This document shows, piece after piece, positions 41,218 to 51,118 of a DNA stretch of 64,000 nucleotides (positions are counted from its first letter, which is position 1; every line of letters starts with the position of its first letter). The notes under the pieces are model-generated. The model was not told where the DNA came from and searched no databases. It saw only the letters and a program-made list of their open reading frames with translations. The DNA is taken from the NCBI RefSeq assembly GCF_014268655.2, contig NZ_JABWQX020000002.1:332501-396500 (forward strand), read 5' to 3'. The translations under genes and the position numbers were made by a program. Source of the stretch: Pseudomonas marvdashtae (GTDB lineage: Bacteria; Pseudomonadota; Gammaproteobacteria; Pseudomonadales; Pseudomonadaceae).

Positions 41218-41234
41218 CCATTTTGGATTTGCAT

Positions 41235-42722
41235 TCAGCCTTCAGCAATTTCATGTTCGGTAACCGCCCATTCGTTCGGTTTCACTCCTTGACGTGCCGG
41301 AAGTCGCTTGAAGACTTCCAATGCTCGCGCCCGAGATTGAGGCAGGTTGACGATCGGCGCCGGGTAATCCGTTACCCCAAACAATTCTCGCTGGGCGTTG
41401 GGATTGTGGACCCGTCGTGTATCCAGATCGTTCAATTGCGGTAACCAGCGTTTGATAAATAATCCTTCTCGATCGAATTTTTCCGATTGGTTCAACGGGT
41501 TGAAGATGCGAAACCAAGGCGCCGAGTCCGTCCCGGTGGAGGCGCTCCACTGCCATCCGCCATTGTTGGCGGCCAGGTCGCCATCGATCAGGTGTCGCAT
41601 GAAAAAACGCTCGCCCTCGCGCCAGTCGATCAGCAAGTTCTTGGTCAGGAACATGGCAACGACCATTCGCAAACGGTTATGCATCCAACCGGTTTCGAGC
41701 AGTTGGCGCATGGCCGCATCAATGATTGGCAGGCCGGTGCGCGCCTGTTGCCAGGCCGCCAGTTCATCGGGGGCGTTGCGCCAGGCTAGCGCTTCGGTCT
41801 CCGGGCGGAAGGCGCGATGCCGTGAGACGCGTGGATATCCCACCAATATGTGTTTATAGAATTCGCGCCAGAGCAATTCGTTGATCCATGTCACCGCCCC
41901 GGCGCTACCGCTCTCGAACTCGCCCTGATTGGCTTGCAGCGCGGCGTGCAGGCATTGGCGCGGGGAAATGACTCCAGCCACCAGATAGGCCGAAAGCTGG
42001 CTCGTACCTGGCCTGGCCGGGAAATCCCGCTCACTCTGGTAATAGTCCAGATGCTGTTCGGCAAAAGTGTCCAGGCGCCGGCGGGCTTCATCTTCACCCG
42101 CGGGCCAAAGCACGCGCAGCGCTTCGCTGGGCGGGGCGAACCCTTCGACCTGGGTCGGCACCGGGTCACTGGCGATCGGGACGGGCGCCTGCGTCGTGGG
42201 TGCGGGGACGAGACCAGGCACAGAAAAGTGCAGGCGGCTGTAACAGACCTTGCGAAACTGGCTGAACACCTGGAAGTAGCCGCCAGACTTGGTCAGAACG
42301 CTGCCGGGCTTGAACAGCAATTGGTCGAGATGGCTATGAAACTCAACGCCTTGATCATTCAACACCCGAGCCACTTCGGCATCGCGTCGGGTTTCGTTCA
42401 GGCCGTACTCTTCGTTGACATGCACGGCGCTGATGTTCAGCTCGCGACACAGCGTGGCCAGTACCTGCGGCGCCTGGTGCCAATGCGACGCATGACGGAT
42501 CAGCAGCGGTATGTTCAACAGGCCCAGGGCCGTGTTCAACGATGCGAGGTTGCGCAGCCAGAAATCGATTTTGCACGGCGCGTCATCGTGGGCATGCCAT
42601 TGCCCGGGGCTGGGCAAATACACCGCGACACATGGGCCGCGCGCCGCAGCCGCTGCCAGGGCGGTATTGTCGTGCAGGCGCAAATCGCTGCGCAGCCAGA
42701 TCAGTTGCATGGGATTGCTCAT
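41235..42722 (-). CDS. phrB: Deoxyribodipyrimidine photolyase
   Basis: CPD photolyase of 495 aa that uses blue light, FAD and an antenna chromophore to split cyclobutane pyrimidine dimers. The N-terminal antenna domain begins WLRSDLRLHDNTAL. The FAD domain has TGLPIIDAAMRQL, TGWMHNRLRMVVAMFL and WQWSASTGTDSAPWFRIFNP near residues 340-420. The N-terminus overlaps the litR stop by ATGA, so it is translated with litR. Light induction is likely through that regulator. Confidence 0.96.
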   Translation of the reverse strand: MSNPMQLIWLRSDLRLHDNTALAAAAARGPCVAVYLPSPGQWHAHDDAPCKIDFWLRNLASLNTALGLLNIPLLIRHASHWHQAPQVLATLCRELNISAVHVNEEYGLNETRRDAEVARVLNDQGVEFHSHLDQLLFKPGSVLTKSGGYFQVFSQFRKVCYSRLHFSVPGLVPAPTTQAPVPIASDPVPTQVEGFAPPSEALRVLWPAGEDEARRRLDTFAEQHLDYYQSERDFPARPGTSQLSAYLVAGVISPRQCLHAALQANQGEFESGSAGAVTWINELLWREFYKHILVGYPRVSRHRAFRPETEALAWRNAPDELAAWQQARTGLPIIDAAMRQLLETGWMHNRLRMVVAMFLTKNLLIDWREGERFFMRHLIDGDLAANNGGWQWSASTGTDSAPWFRIFNPLNQSEKFDREGLFIKRWLPQLNDLDTRRVHNPNAQRELFGVTDYPAPIVNLPQSRARALEVFKRLPARQGVKPNEWAVTEHEIAEG

Positions 42723-43657
42723 TGGAGAAGTGCTCTGCGGCTCAGTTCGCGGTGAGCGGAGAGTGGGTCTTCGGCCCAGCTGACGTTCATCATCGAGACG
42801 CCTGTGGATAATTTGGCGTGATGGATCGATACCGCCGGGCCAGTAATGACGATTGGGCAGTCGATGGCGCTCAGCAGCTTAGGCAGTTGGGAAAGGTTCA
42901 TGGCGTTGCTGGAATACAACAGCACGGCGCGAGCCTTCATACGCTCGGCGGCCAAGGCCAACTCGCCCGCAGGCAGGGGACCATCGAATATTTCCACCGG
43001 ACAATCGGCATTGCTGGCGAGCCAGGCGATGAGCCACAAGTGAGGCTCCTGCGATTGCGAGTGATTGACCAGCAGCAACGGCGGCCCATGCAGCTGGCGG
43101 TTGTTGTGATAGATCCGGCTGCCGAATTTGCTGCGCAGCCAGGAATAAAAGAATACCTGCTCCATTTGCGCGCCAAACTGGCCCTGCCAACGCATCTGCA
43201 ATTCGGCCAGCAAAGGCAACAGCAGCTGCTCGCATACGGTCCACGGCGGGTACAGCGCCATGGCCTGGTTGACCAGGTCATCGATCTGGCGCTCGGCCAG
43301 TTGGCTTACCGCCAACACAAGCGCATGGCGCTGGCGCTGCCAATCGTCTTCCAAAGGTTCGCCGGGTGGCTGCGGTGTGTCGAGCAACGGCTTGATCTTA
43401 CTCACCGCCACGCCACGATTGATCCAGGTGAGGATGCTCTGGATGCGTTGCACGTGCTCGGGGCTGAACAACCGGTGGCCCTTGGGCGTGCGGTGCGGCA
43501 CGACCAAGCCGTAACGGCGCTCCCACGCTCGCAGCGTGACGGCGTTGACGCCGGTTTGCCGGGCCACTTCGCGTATGGGAAGCCAGCCCTGCGCCAGTGC
43601 CTTGGCAAAGTCGGCGCCGAGGTCTTCGCTGGCGCTGGAGTCGGGTTTGCTGTTCAT
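42719..43657 (-). CDS. litR: MerR-family light-response regulator, LitR-like
   Basis: Transcription factor of 312 aa. The MerR helix-turn-helix is WLPIREVARQTGVNAVTLRAWERRYGL (about residues 25-51), then HRTPKGHRLFSPEHV. The rest matches the cobalamin-binding fold of LitR/CarH, but the B12 motifs are degraded: EQ where CarH has EH, and PHLWL in the place of the HxxG of the lower-axial His motif. Published class II LitR proteins of Pseudomonas putida are reported to lack B12-binding residues and to work with a short LOV photoreceptor. The start ATG overlaps the rudS stop (TGATG), and phrB follows with an ATGA overlap. It probably represses its own operon in the dark. Confidence 0.83.
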   Translation of the reverse strand: MNSKPDSSASEDLGADFAKALAQGWLPIREVARQTGVNAVTLRAWERRYGLVVPHRTPKGHRLFSPEHVQRIQSILTWINRGVAVSKIKPLLDTPQPPGEPLEDDWQRQRHALVLAVSQLAERQIDDLVNQAMALYPPWTVCEQLLLPLLAELQMRWQGQFGAQMEQVFFYSWLRSKFGSRIYHNNRQLHGPPLLLVNHSQSQEPHLWLIAWLASNADCPVEIFDGPLPAGELALAAERMKARAVLLYSSNAMNLSQLPKLLSAIDCPIVITGPAVSIHHAKLSTGVSMMNVSWAEDPLSAHRELSRRALLQ

Positions 43658-44619
43658 CAAATGGCGTTTCGCAAGCTGAGGTTTTCCGGGTGGGGTTGAA
43701 GGTAGACCTGCTGCGCGAGATAGGCATCGGGGTGCCGGCGCAAGTGATGCTTGAGCAAAGTCAGCGGTACCACCAATGGCACGATGCCGAGGCGATACTG
43801 ACCAATGAGCTCTTGGACTTCCTGCTTGTCCTGCGCGTTGATAACGCGCTTGAGGTAGCCGCTCAGGTGCTGGAGGACATTGGCATGGGTGCGACGGGTG
43901 GCGCATTTCTTCAGGGCCGCCATCAGCGCGCTGAAATAACGTGGGCCCAACTCGTTGGGGTCGGTCTTGCCCATGTTGCCCAACAGGTTGCCAAGGGCCC
44001 TGTACATAACCGGATTGTGCGCCATCAGCAAGTATTTATAGCGCGAGTGGAATTCAATCAGGTCGCGTCGGGTGAGGCCGCGTTGGCGAAGCGGTTGCCA
44101 GGCGGCATAGGCGAACACCCGCGTCAGGAAGTTTTCCCGCAGGACCGGATCGTTGAGGCGGCCGTCTTCCTCCACCGGCAGGTCCGGATGGCGCTCGCAA
44201 AAGGCCTGGGCATAAATACCGCGCCCGCCACCGTCCTGGGGAGCGCCGTTGTGGCCATAGACCTTGACCCGTTCCAGCCCGCAAGAAGGGGATTTCTGCA
44301 TGAAGATATAACCGCAGACATCGTCCAGCTCGCCGGCCATTTGCTGCCCGTACTCGGCCAACGGCCGGGTCACGTCGAGGTCGCGATTAACTGTTCCCAA
44401 CGCGTTGGGGTGTTCAGGGTCGCCCACCAGCCGGATCGGCTCGCGAGGAATGCCCAGGCCAATGGCAACTTCGGGGCAAACCGGGACGAAATCGAAGTAT
44501 TCGATGAGCGTGCGGCTGCACAACGGCGATTGCTTGTGCCCGCCATTGAAGCGAACTTCAGCGCCCATCAGGCAAGCGCTGACGGCGATTCTGGGTTTGG
44601 CGATCGTTTCGTTGGGCAT
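43657..44619 (-). CDS. rudS: RudS-type tRNA 4-thiouridine desulfidase (DUF523-DUF1722 fusion)
   Basis: Fusion of an N-terminal DUF523/TudS desulfidase (about residues 10-150) and a C-terminal DUF1722 domain (about 190-305), 320 aa. TudS holds a [4Fe-4S] cluster through three cysteines; candidates here are Cys16 (SACLMG), Cys48 (PVCPE) and Cys113 (KSPSCG). TudS-DUF1722 fusions have been described as RudS, which removes sulfur from 4-thiouridine in tRNA. First gene of the operon rudS-litR-phrB. GAGGT precedes the ATG, and a perfect TGTACA inverted repeat lies just upstream. The function is from the family; no experiment on this protein is known to me. Confidence 0.82.
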   Translation of the reverse strand: MPNETIAKPRIAVSACLMGAEVRFNGGHKQSPLCSRTLIEYFDFVPVCPEVAIGLGIPREPIRLVGDPEHPNALGTVNRDLDVTRPLAEYGQQMAGELDDVCGYIFMQKSPSCGLERVKVYGHNGAPQDGGGRGIYAQAFCERHPDLPVEEDGRLNDPVLRENFLTRVFAYAAWQPLRQRGLTRRDLIEFHSRYKYLLMAHNPVMYRALGNLLGNMGKTDPNELGPRYFSALMAALKKCATRRTHANVLQHLSGYLKRVINAQDKQEVQELIGQYRLGIVPLVVPLTLLKHHLRRHPDAYLAQQVYLQPHPENLSLRNAI

Positions 44620-44642
44620 GGGCTACCTCTGATGAGTAAATC

Positions 44643-44668
44643 TTGTACATATTTTAATTTATGTACAA
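44643..44668. promoter_or_regulatory. Probable LitR operator of the rudS-litR-phrB operon
   Basis: A perfect inverted repeat, TTGTACATA then eight A/T bases then TATGTACAA, ends 24 bases before the rudS start. The TGTACA cores are 18 bases apart, fitting MerR-family binding across a core promoter. A TAAAAT within the spacer on the minus strand could be the -10 element. Confidence 0.7.
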
Positions 44669-44792
44669 TATTTTCATCATAGGTCCGAATGCGTGCATGT
44701 CAACCGGGAATTACGTAGTGAGGCGCAGTGGATACGTTCGCAGAGGGGCTGCTGTCTGACTCGACAGCAGCGAACAGCGCAGGTGATGCGAT

Positions 44793-45854
<1,062 letters not shown>

Positions 45855-45976
45855 TTACCGTTCGCGTTTTGGCAGGTTGTCCTATTGTTTAGACACAGAC
45901 CCTGTCCGATATGAAAAATGCCTATTTATAAAAATAGACTAATGGGCCGGGTAAAACGCGATGCGAGGAACACCTC

Positions 45977-46876
45977 ATGCACATATTGCTGACCGGCGGT
46001 ACTGGTTTGATCGGACGTCAGCTCTGCCGGCACTGGCTGGAGCAGGGGCACCGCTTGACAGTATGGAGTCGTCGACCCGAACAAGTGGCAGGAATCTGCG
46101 GAGCGCAGGTGCAAGGCATTGCCAAGCTCGACGAGATTGGCGAGCCGGTCGATGCAGTGGTCAACCTGGCAGGCGCGCCCATCGGCGACCGGCCTTGGAC
46201 GCACAAGCGCAAGATGTTGCTGTGGAGCAGCCGCGTCACGCTGACTGAGGTGCTGCTCGCTTGGCTGGAGCGTTGCGAGCAAAAGCCGCAGGTGCTGATC
46301 TCCGGTTCCGCCGTGGGCTGGTACGGCGACGGTGGCGAGCGAGAATTGACGGAGGAGTCGGGGCCGGTCAGCGAGGATTTCGCCAGTCAGTTGTGCATCG
46401 CCTGGGAAGAGACCGCGCAGCGAGCCGAGGCCATGGGCATACGCGTGGTGCTGATTCGCACGGGTCTGGTCCTGTCCGCCGAGGGCGGCTTTTTGTCGCG
46501 GCTGTTGCTGCCGTTCAAACTGGCGCTGGGCGGGCGTATCGGCAATGGGCGGCAGTGGATGCCGTGGGTTCATATCGACGATCAAATCGCCTTGATTGAT
46601 TTTCTTCTGCACCGCAGTGACGCCAGCGGTCCTTATAATGCGTGCGCGCCGAACCCGGTGCGCAACCGAGATTTTGCCAAGGCCCTGGGGCACGTATTGC
46701 ATCGCCCGGCCGTGGTGCCGATGCCGGAGCTGGCGCTGAAAATTGCGCTGGGTGAGTTGTCATTGCTGTTGCTGGGCGGCCAGCGCGCCACGCCGGCCCG
46801 ATTGCAGGCGGCGGGGTTTTCATTCCGGTTCACTGATTTGCCTGCGGCCCTGGAAGATTTGTCGGGTCGCCTTTGA
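45977..46876 (+). CDS. TIGR01777-family SDR epimerase-like protein (YfcH type)
   Basis: Extended-SDR protein of 299 aa. The cofactor motif [16 protein letters not shown] (residues 4-19) and [17 protein letters not shown] (about 63-79) are family hallmarks. [11 protein letters not shown] contains the Tyr, and the C-terminal DUF1731 part is present. E. coli YfcH is the relative; the substrate is unknown. GAGG precedes the ATG. Divergent from the flavoprotein gene over a 197-base gap that holds the TGTACA boxes, and followed after 13 bases by hemH. Confidence 0.9.
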   Translation: MHILLTGGTGLIGRQLCRHWLEQGHRLTVWSRRPEQVAGICGAQVQGIAKLDEIGEPVDAVVNLAGAPIGDRPWTHKRKMLLWSSRVTLTEVLLAWLERCEQKPQVLISGSAVGWYGDGGERELTEESGPVSEDFASQLCIAWEETAQRAEAMGIRVVLIRTGLVLSAEGGFLSRLLLPFKLALGGRIGNGRQWMPWVHIDDQIALIDFLLHRSDASGPYNACAPNPVRNRDFAKALGHVLHRPAVVPMPELALKIALGELSLLLLGGQRATPARLQAAGFSFRFTDLPAALEDLSGRL

Positions 46877-46889
46877 AATAGGACGTTGC

Positions 46890-47915
46890 ATGACCGATCA
46901 CGCGTTGCTTCTGGTGAATCTGGGTTCGCCTGCCTCTACCTCGGTGGCCGATGTGCGCCGCTATCTCAACCAATTCCTGATGGACCCGTACGTCATCGAC
47001 CTGCCATGGCCGGTGCGGCGGTTGCTGGTGTCGCTGATCCTGATCAAGCGCCCAGAGCAGTCGGCCCACGCTTACGCGTCGATCTGGTGGGAAGAGGGCT
47101 CGCCGCTGGTGGTGCTCAGCCGCCGCTTGCAACAGGCCATGACCGCCCAATGGACGCAGGGGCCAGTAGAACTGGCGATGCGTTACGGCGAGCCATCCAT
47201 TGAATCAACCTTGGTGCGCCTGGCGAGCCAGGGCCACAAGCGCATCACGCTGGCGCCGTTGTACCCACAATTTGCCGACAGCACCGTCACGACGGTCATC
47301 GAAGAAGCCAAGCGGGTCGTGGGTGAGAAGAAGCTCGATGTCGAGTTTTCGATTCTCCAGCCTTTTTATGATCAGCCGGAATACCTCGATGCGCTGGTTG
47401 CCAGCGCCAAGCCGTACCTGATGCAGGATTACGATCACTTGTTGCTGAGTTTCCACGGCCTGCCGGAACGGCACCTGACCAAACTCGACCCCACGGGTTT
47501 TCATTGCTTCAAGGACGCCGATTGCTGCAAGAATGCGCCGCCGGAAGTCATGGCGACGTGTTACCGCGCCCAGTGCATTCGCACCGCCGAGCTGTTCGCC
47601 CAGCGCATGGGATTGGCCGATGGCAAATGGTCGGTGTCGTTCCAGTCGCGACTGGGTCGCGCCAAGTGGATCGAACCCTATACCGAAGCGCGCCTGGACG
47701 AGCTGGCCAAGAGCGGCATGAAGAAAATCCTGGTGATGTGCCCGGCGTTCGTCGCTGACTGCATCGAGACCCTGGAAGAAATTGGCGACCGCGGCCGTGA
47801 GCAGTTCCGAGAAGCGGGAGGAGAGGAGTTGGTGCTGGTGCCGTGTCTCAATGACGATCCGCAGTGGGCGCGGGCGTTGAGTACCTTGTGCGAGCGAGCG
47901 CCGATCGCGCTGTAG
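46890..47915 (+). CDS. hemH: Ferrochelatase
   Basis: Inserts ferrous iron into protoporphyrin IX, the last step of heme synthesis (341 aa). [10 protein letters not shown] starts the protein, the catalytic His is in [13 protein letters not shown] (about residue 190), and [20 protein letters not shown] is the C-terminal signature with its Glu. GGAC lies seven bases before the ATG. Probably in an operon with the TIGR01777 gene. A REP block follows immediately. Confidence 0.96.
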   Translation: MTDHALLLVNLGSPASTSVADVRRYLNQFLMDPYVIDLPWPVRRLLVSLILIKRPEQSAHAYASIWWEEGSPLVVLSRRLQQAMTAQWTQGPVELAMRYGEPSIESTLVRLASQGHKRITLAPLYPQFADSTVTTVIEEAKRVVGEKKLDVEFSILQPFYDQPEYLDALVASAKPYLMQDYDHLLLSFHGLPERHLTKLDPTGFHCFKDADCCKNAPPEVMATCYRAQCIRTAELFAQRMGLADGKWSVSFQSRLGRAKWIEPYTEARLDELAKSGMKKILVMCPAFVADCIETLEEIGDRGREQFREAGGEELVLVPCLNDDPQWARALSTLCERAPIAL

Positions 47916-47917
47916 CC

Positions 47918-47997
47918 GATCGTTCCCATGCTCCGCGCCAAAGAGCCGAACGCGGAGCGTCCGTAGAAGCATTCCCACGCGGAGCGTGGGAACGATC
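47918..47997. repeat. REP doublet (GATCGTTCCCA... family)
   Basis: The block is bounded by GATCGTTCCCA and its inverse TGGGAACGATC. Inside are the imperfect palindromes ATGCTCCGCG and CGCGGAGCGT, then CCCACGCGGAGCGTGGG. A second copy lies at 52870-52974. This is a well-known extragenic palindrome family of fluorescent pseudomonads. Confidence 0.85.
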
Positions 47998-48004
47998 AAT
48001 AGAT

Positions 48005-49279
48005 TTACAGCAGCGGCTCATCCGCCTTCTTCTGCTTCCAACCATCATTGCCCGGCAAGATCAGGTTCAGCGCAATCGCCACCACGGCGCACAACGCGAT
48101 GCCTTTCAGGCCGAAGTCGTCCGGGCCTGTGCCGGTGCCCACCAGCACGCCGCCAATGCCGAACACCAGCGTCACCGAAACGATCACCAGGTTGCGGGCT
48201 TCGCCCAGGTCGATCTTATGGCGGATCAGGGTGTTCATGCCCACCGCCGCGATCGAGCCGAACAGCAGGCACAAGATGCCGCCCATGACCGGCACCGGGA
48301 TGCTTTGCAGCAGCGCACCGAACTTGCCGATGAACGCCAGGCTGATGGCGAAAATCGACGCCCAGGTCATGATCTTCGGGTTGTAGTTCTTGGTCAGCAT
48401 CACCGCGCCAGTGACTTCGGCATAGGTGGTGTTGGGCGGGCCGCCGAACAGGCCGGCGGCGGTGGTGGCGATGCCGTCGCCAAACAGCGTGCGATGCAGG
48501 CCGGGCTTCTTCAAGTAATCGCGACCGGTCACGCTGCCCACGGCAATTACCCCGCCGATGTGCTCGATGGCCGGCGCGAGGGCTACCGGCACGATGAACA
48601 GGATTGCTTGCCAGTTGAACTCCGGCGCGGTAAAGGCCGGCACGGCGAACCAGGGCGCGGCGGCGATTTTCGCGGTGTCGACCACGCCGAAATAAAACGC
48701 CATGGCAAAGCCCACCAGTACGCCGGAGATGATCGGCACCAGGCGGAAAATACCTTTGCCGAACACTGCCACGATCAGGGTGGTGAGCAACGCCGGCATC
48801 GAGATCAGCATCGCGGTTTGATAATGAATCAGCTCGGAGCCGTCGCCGGCCTTGCCCATCGCCATGTTGGCGGCGATCGGCGCCATTGCCAGGCCGATGG
48901 AAATGATCACCGGGCCGATGACCACCGGCGGCAGCAGCCGATCAATGAACCCGGTGCCCTTGATCTTCACCGCCAGGCCCAGGAACGTATAGACGAAACC
49001 CGCCGCCATGACGCCGCCCATGGTCGCCGCCAGGCCAAATTGGCCCTTGGCGAGGATGATCGGCGTGATAAAGGCAAAACTCGACGCCAGGAACACCGGC
49101 ACCTGGCGCCCGGTGACGATCTGGAACAGGATCGTCCCCAGGCCCGCCGTGAACAGCGCCACGTTCGGGTCCAGGCCGGTGATCAGCGGCATCAGCACCA
49201 GCGCGCCAAAGGCGACGAAGAGCATCTGCGCGCCGGACAGCACTTGGCGCCAGAGCGGATCGTTGAATTCGTCCTGCAT
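48005..49279 (-). CDS. uraA: Uracil permease UraA
   Basis: Uracil-proton symporter (424 aa) of the NCS2 family in the inner membrane, with about 14 hydrophobic segments. Family motifs are the QMLFVAFGALVLMPLITGL start, PVALAPAIEHIGGVIAVG (about residues 230-247) containing the Glu that binds uracil, and GGPPNTTYAEVTGAV. The ATG at 49279 (MQDEFNDP) is chosen over a TTG two codons earlier. It directly follows upp, so uptake and phosphoribosylation of uracil are expressed together. Confidence 0.94.
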   Translation of the reverse strand: MQDEFNDPLWRQVLSGAQMLFVAFGALVLMPLITGLDPNVALFTAGLGTILFQIVTGRQVPVFLASSFAFITPIILAKGQFGLAATMGGVMAAGFVYTFLGLAVKIKGTGFIDRLLPPVVIGPVIISIGLAMAPIAANMAMGKAGDGSELIHYQTAMLISMPALLTTLIVAVFGKGIFRLVPIISGVLVGFAMAFYFGVVDTAKIAAAPWFAVPAFTAPEFNWQAILFIVPVALAPAIEHIGGVIAVGSVTGRDYLKKPGLHRTLFGDGIATTAAGLFGGPPNTTYAEVTGAVMLTKNYNPKIMTWASIFAISLAFIGKFGALLQSIPVPVMGGILCLLFGSIAAVGMNTLIRHKIDLGEARNLVIVSVTLVFGIGGVLVGTGTGPDDFGLKGIALCAVVAIALNLILPGNDGWKQKKADEPLL

Positions 49280-49281
49280 GC

Positions 49282-49920
49282 TCAAGCGTCCTTCTGCTTG
49301 GTGCCGAAGATCTTGTCGCCGGCATCGCCCAGGCCCGGGATGATGTAGCCGTGCTCGTTGAGTTTCTCGTCGATGGACGCGGTGTAGATGGTCACGTCGG
49401 GGTGCGCATCCTCGACGGCCTTGATGCCTTCGGGCGCGGCGACCAGCACCATGGCGCGGATGTCCCGGCAGCCGGCCTTCTTCAACAGGTCGATGGTGGC
49501 AACCATCGAGCTGCCCGTGGCAAGCATCGGGTCGATGATCATCGCCAGGCGCTCATCGATTTCCGGCACCAGTTTCTCCAGGTAGGTGTGGGCCTGCAGG
49601 GTCTGCTCGTTGCGAGCCACGCCGACAGCGCTGACCTTGGCGCCCGGGATCAGGCTGAGCACGCCTTCGAGCATGCCGATGCCGGCGCGCAGGATCGGCA
49701 CCACGGTGATTTTTTTCCCGGCTATTTTTTCCACTTGTACCGTGCCGGCCCAACCGGCGATCTCGTAGGATTCCAGCGGCAGGTCCTTCGTGGCTTCGTA
49801 AGTGAGCAGGGCACCGACTTCCTGGGCGAGCTCGCGGAAGTTCTTCGTGCTGATGTCAGCGCGGCGCATCAGGCCGAGTTTATGTCTGATCAGCGGGTGG
49901 CGGATCTCGAGGATGGGCAT
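49282..49920 (-). CDS. upp: Uracil phosphoribosyltransferase
   Basis: Salvage enzyme (212 aa) that makes UMP from uracil and PRPP. The PRPP-binding loop is [10 protein letters not shown] (about residues 131-140), and the uracil-binding C-terminus [17 protein letters not shown] is complete. [15 protein letters not shown] opens the protein. GGAG lies eight bases before the ATG at 49920. First gene of upp-uraA and divergent from hpt. A PyrR-like attenuator is not apparent in the 162-base gap. Confidence 0.96.
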   Translation of the reverse strand: MPILEIRHPLIRHKLGLMRRADISTKNFRELAQEVGALLTYEATKDLPLESYEIAGWAGTVQVEKIAGKKITVVPILRAGIGMLEGVLSLIPGAKVSAVGVARNEQTLQAHTYLEKLVPEIDERLAMIIDPMLATGSSMVATIDLLKKAGCRDIRAMVLVAAPEGIKAVEDAHPDVTIYTASIDEKLNEHGYIIPGLGDAGDKIFGTKQKDA

Positions 49921-50082
49921 GGGGAAGGCTCCGGCGGCGGGCAAAAAAACCGGCCTAGATTAATCTATCCGAGGGTGTTGTCCTATAGACAATACAGAAC
50001 GTTAGTCCACAAATGCTTGATCTGGCCGGGCGGGATGCGTACCTTTGCCGGCTTTTCCGCATTGCCACCCTTGGAGAGCACC

Positions 50083-50640
50083 ATGTCCGCTGATCTCGAG
50101 CATATCCGTCAAGTCATGCGAGAGGCTGACTGCCTGTACACCGAAGCTGAAGTCGAAGCGGCCATCGCCCGTGTCGGTGCGCAAATCAACGATCAGTTGG
50201 CCGACAGCAATCCGGTGGTGTTCTGTGTCATGAACGGCGGGCTGATTTTCTCCGGCAAGCTGCTGACCTACCTGAATTTCCCGCTGGAAGCCTCCTACCT
50301 GCACGCCACCCGTTATCGCAACGAAACCAGCGGCGGCGACCTTTTCTGGAAAGCCAAGCCGGAAGTCTCGTTCATCGACCGCGACGTGCTGATCATCGAC
50401 GACATCCTCGACGAAGGGCATACCTTGGGCGCGATCATCGATTTCTGCAAACACGCCGGCGCTCGCGCGGTGCACACTGCAGTGCTGATCGATAAGGACC
50501 ACGACCGCAAGGCCCGTCCCGACCTGAAAGCCGATTTTGTTGGCTTGCCGTGCATCGATCGCTACATCTTCGGCTACGGCATGGACTACAAAGGCTACTG
50601 GCGCAACGCCAACGGTATTTTCGCCGTCAAAGGGATGTAA
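50083..50640 (+). CDS. hpt: Hypoxanthine-guanine phosphoribosyltransferase
   Basis: Purine-salvage enzyme (185 aa) converting hypoxanthine or guanine to IMP or GMP using PRPP. The PRPP motif VLIIDDILDEGHTL (about residues 104-117), the VFCVMNGGLIFSGKLL region and FIDRDV are characteristic. The C-terminal part has DYKGYWRNANGIFAVKG. GGAGAGC precedes the ATG. Followed after 4 bases by the cupin gene, with which it is probably co-transcribed. The start is preferred because the frame upstream runs through the promoter region. Confidence 0.95.
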   Translation: MSADLEHIRQVMREADCLYTEAEVEAAIARVGAQINDQLADSNPVVFCVMNGGLIFSGKLLTYLNFPLEASYLHATRYRNETSGGDLFWKAKPEVSFIDRDVLIIDDILDEGHTLGAIIDFCKHAGARAVHTAVLIDKDHDRKARPDLKADFVGLPCIDRYIFGYGMDYKGYWRNANGIFAVKGM

Positions 50641-50644
50641 TCGA

Positions 50645-51118
50645 ATGACTCGGCCGGCCTTTCTGGATCAAGCCTTGTTCGATGAACTGGCCGAGAAAGC
50701 CGCGGCCAGTCCTCGCGGGCGACAGCACCATAACTTCCATGAGATGGATGAGCCGTGCCATCGCATGGCGGTTGGCTTGCAACCGTCGACCTACATCCCG
50801 CCGCATCGCCATTTGAGCGCCGACAAGGCGGAAACCCTGCTGGTGCTCAGGGGCCGGCTCGGAGTGTTGATTTTTGACGAAGCCGGGACGCTGATCGACA
50901 AGCGAATCCTCCAGGCCGGCGGCGATTGCCTCGGTGTCGACCTGCCGGCAGGCGTGTATCACGGCCTGGTGGTGCTCGAAGCGGACAGCTTGATGTTTGA
51001 ATGCAAGGCCGGCCCTTACCGGCCCGTCGGCGACGGCGAACTGGCCCACTGGGCGCCGCGCGAAGGCGAAGCGGGCGTGGCGCAGTACCAAGCCTGGATG
51101 CGCGCCCAGTTCGACTAG
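50645..51118 (+). CDS. WbuC-family cupin-fold metalloprotein
   Basis: Small cupin protein of 157 aa. Metal-binding histidines lie in PSTYIPPHRHLSADKAETLLVLRGR (His53 and His55 with the Glu of KAET), typical of the WbuC group. WbuC proteins are linked with polysaccharide loci in other bacteria, but the reaction is unknown. Starts 4 bases after the hpt stop, with no Shine-Dalgarno of its own apart from the GGGATG of the hpt end, so translation is probably coupled. The end overlaps the dauA stop on the other strand by 4 bases. Confidence 0.85.
   Translation: MTRPAFLDQALFDELAEKAAASPRGRQHHNFHEMDEPCHRMAVGLQPSTYIPPHRHLSADKAETLLVLRGRLGVLIFDEAGTLIDKRILQAGGDCLGVDLPAGVYHGLVVLEADSLMFECKAGPYRPVGDGELAHWAPREGEAGVAQYQAWMRAQFD

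Noticed and set aside
47864..49348. A 494-codon plus-strand frame opposite uraA
   Set aside because: Shadow frame made of His-, Arg- and Gln-rich sequence, starting inside the REP block and hemH.
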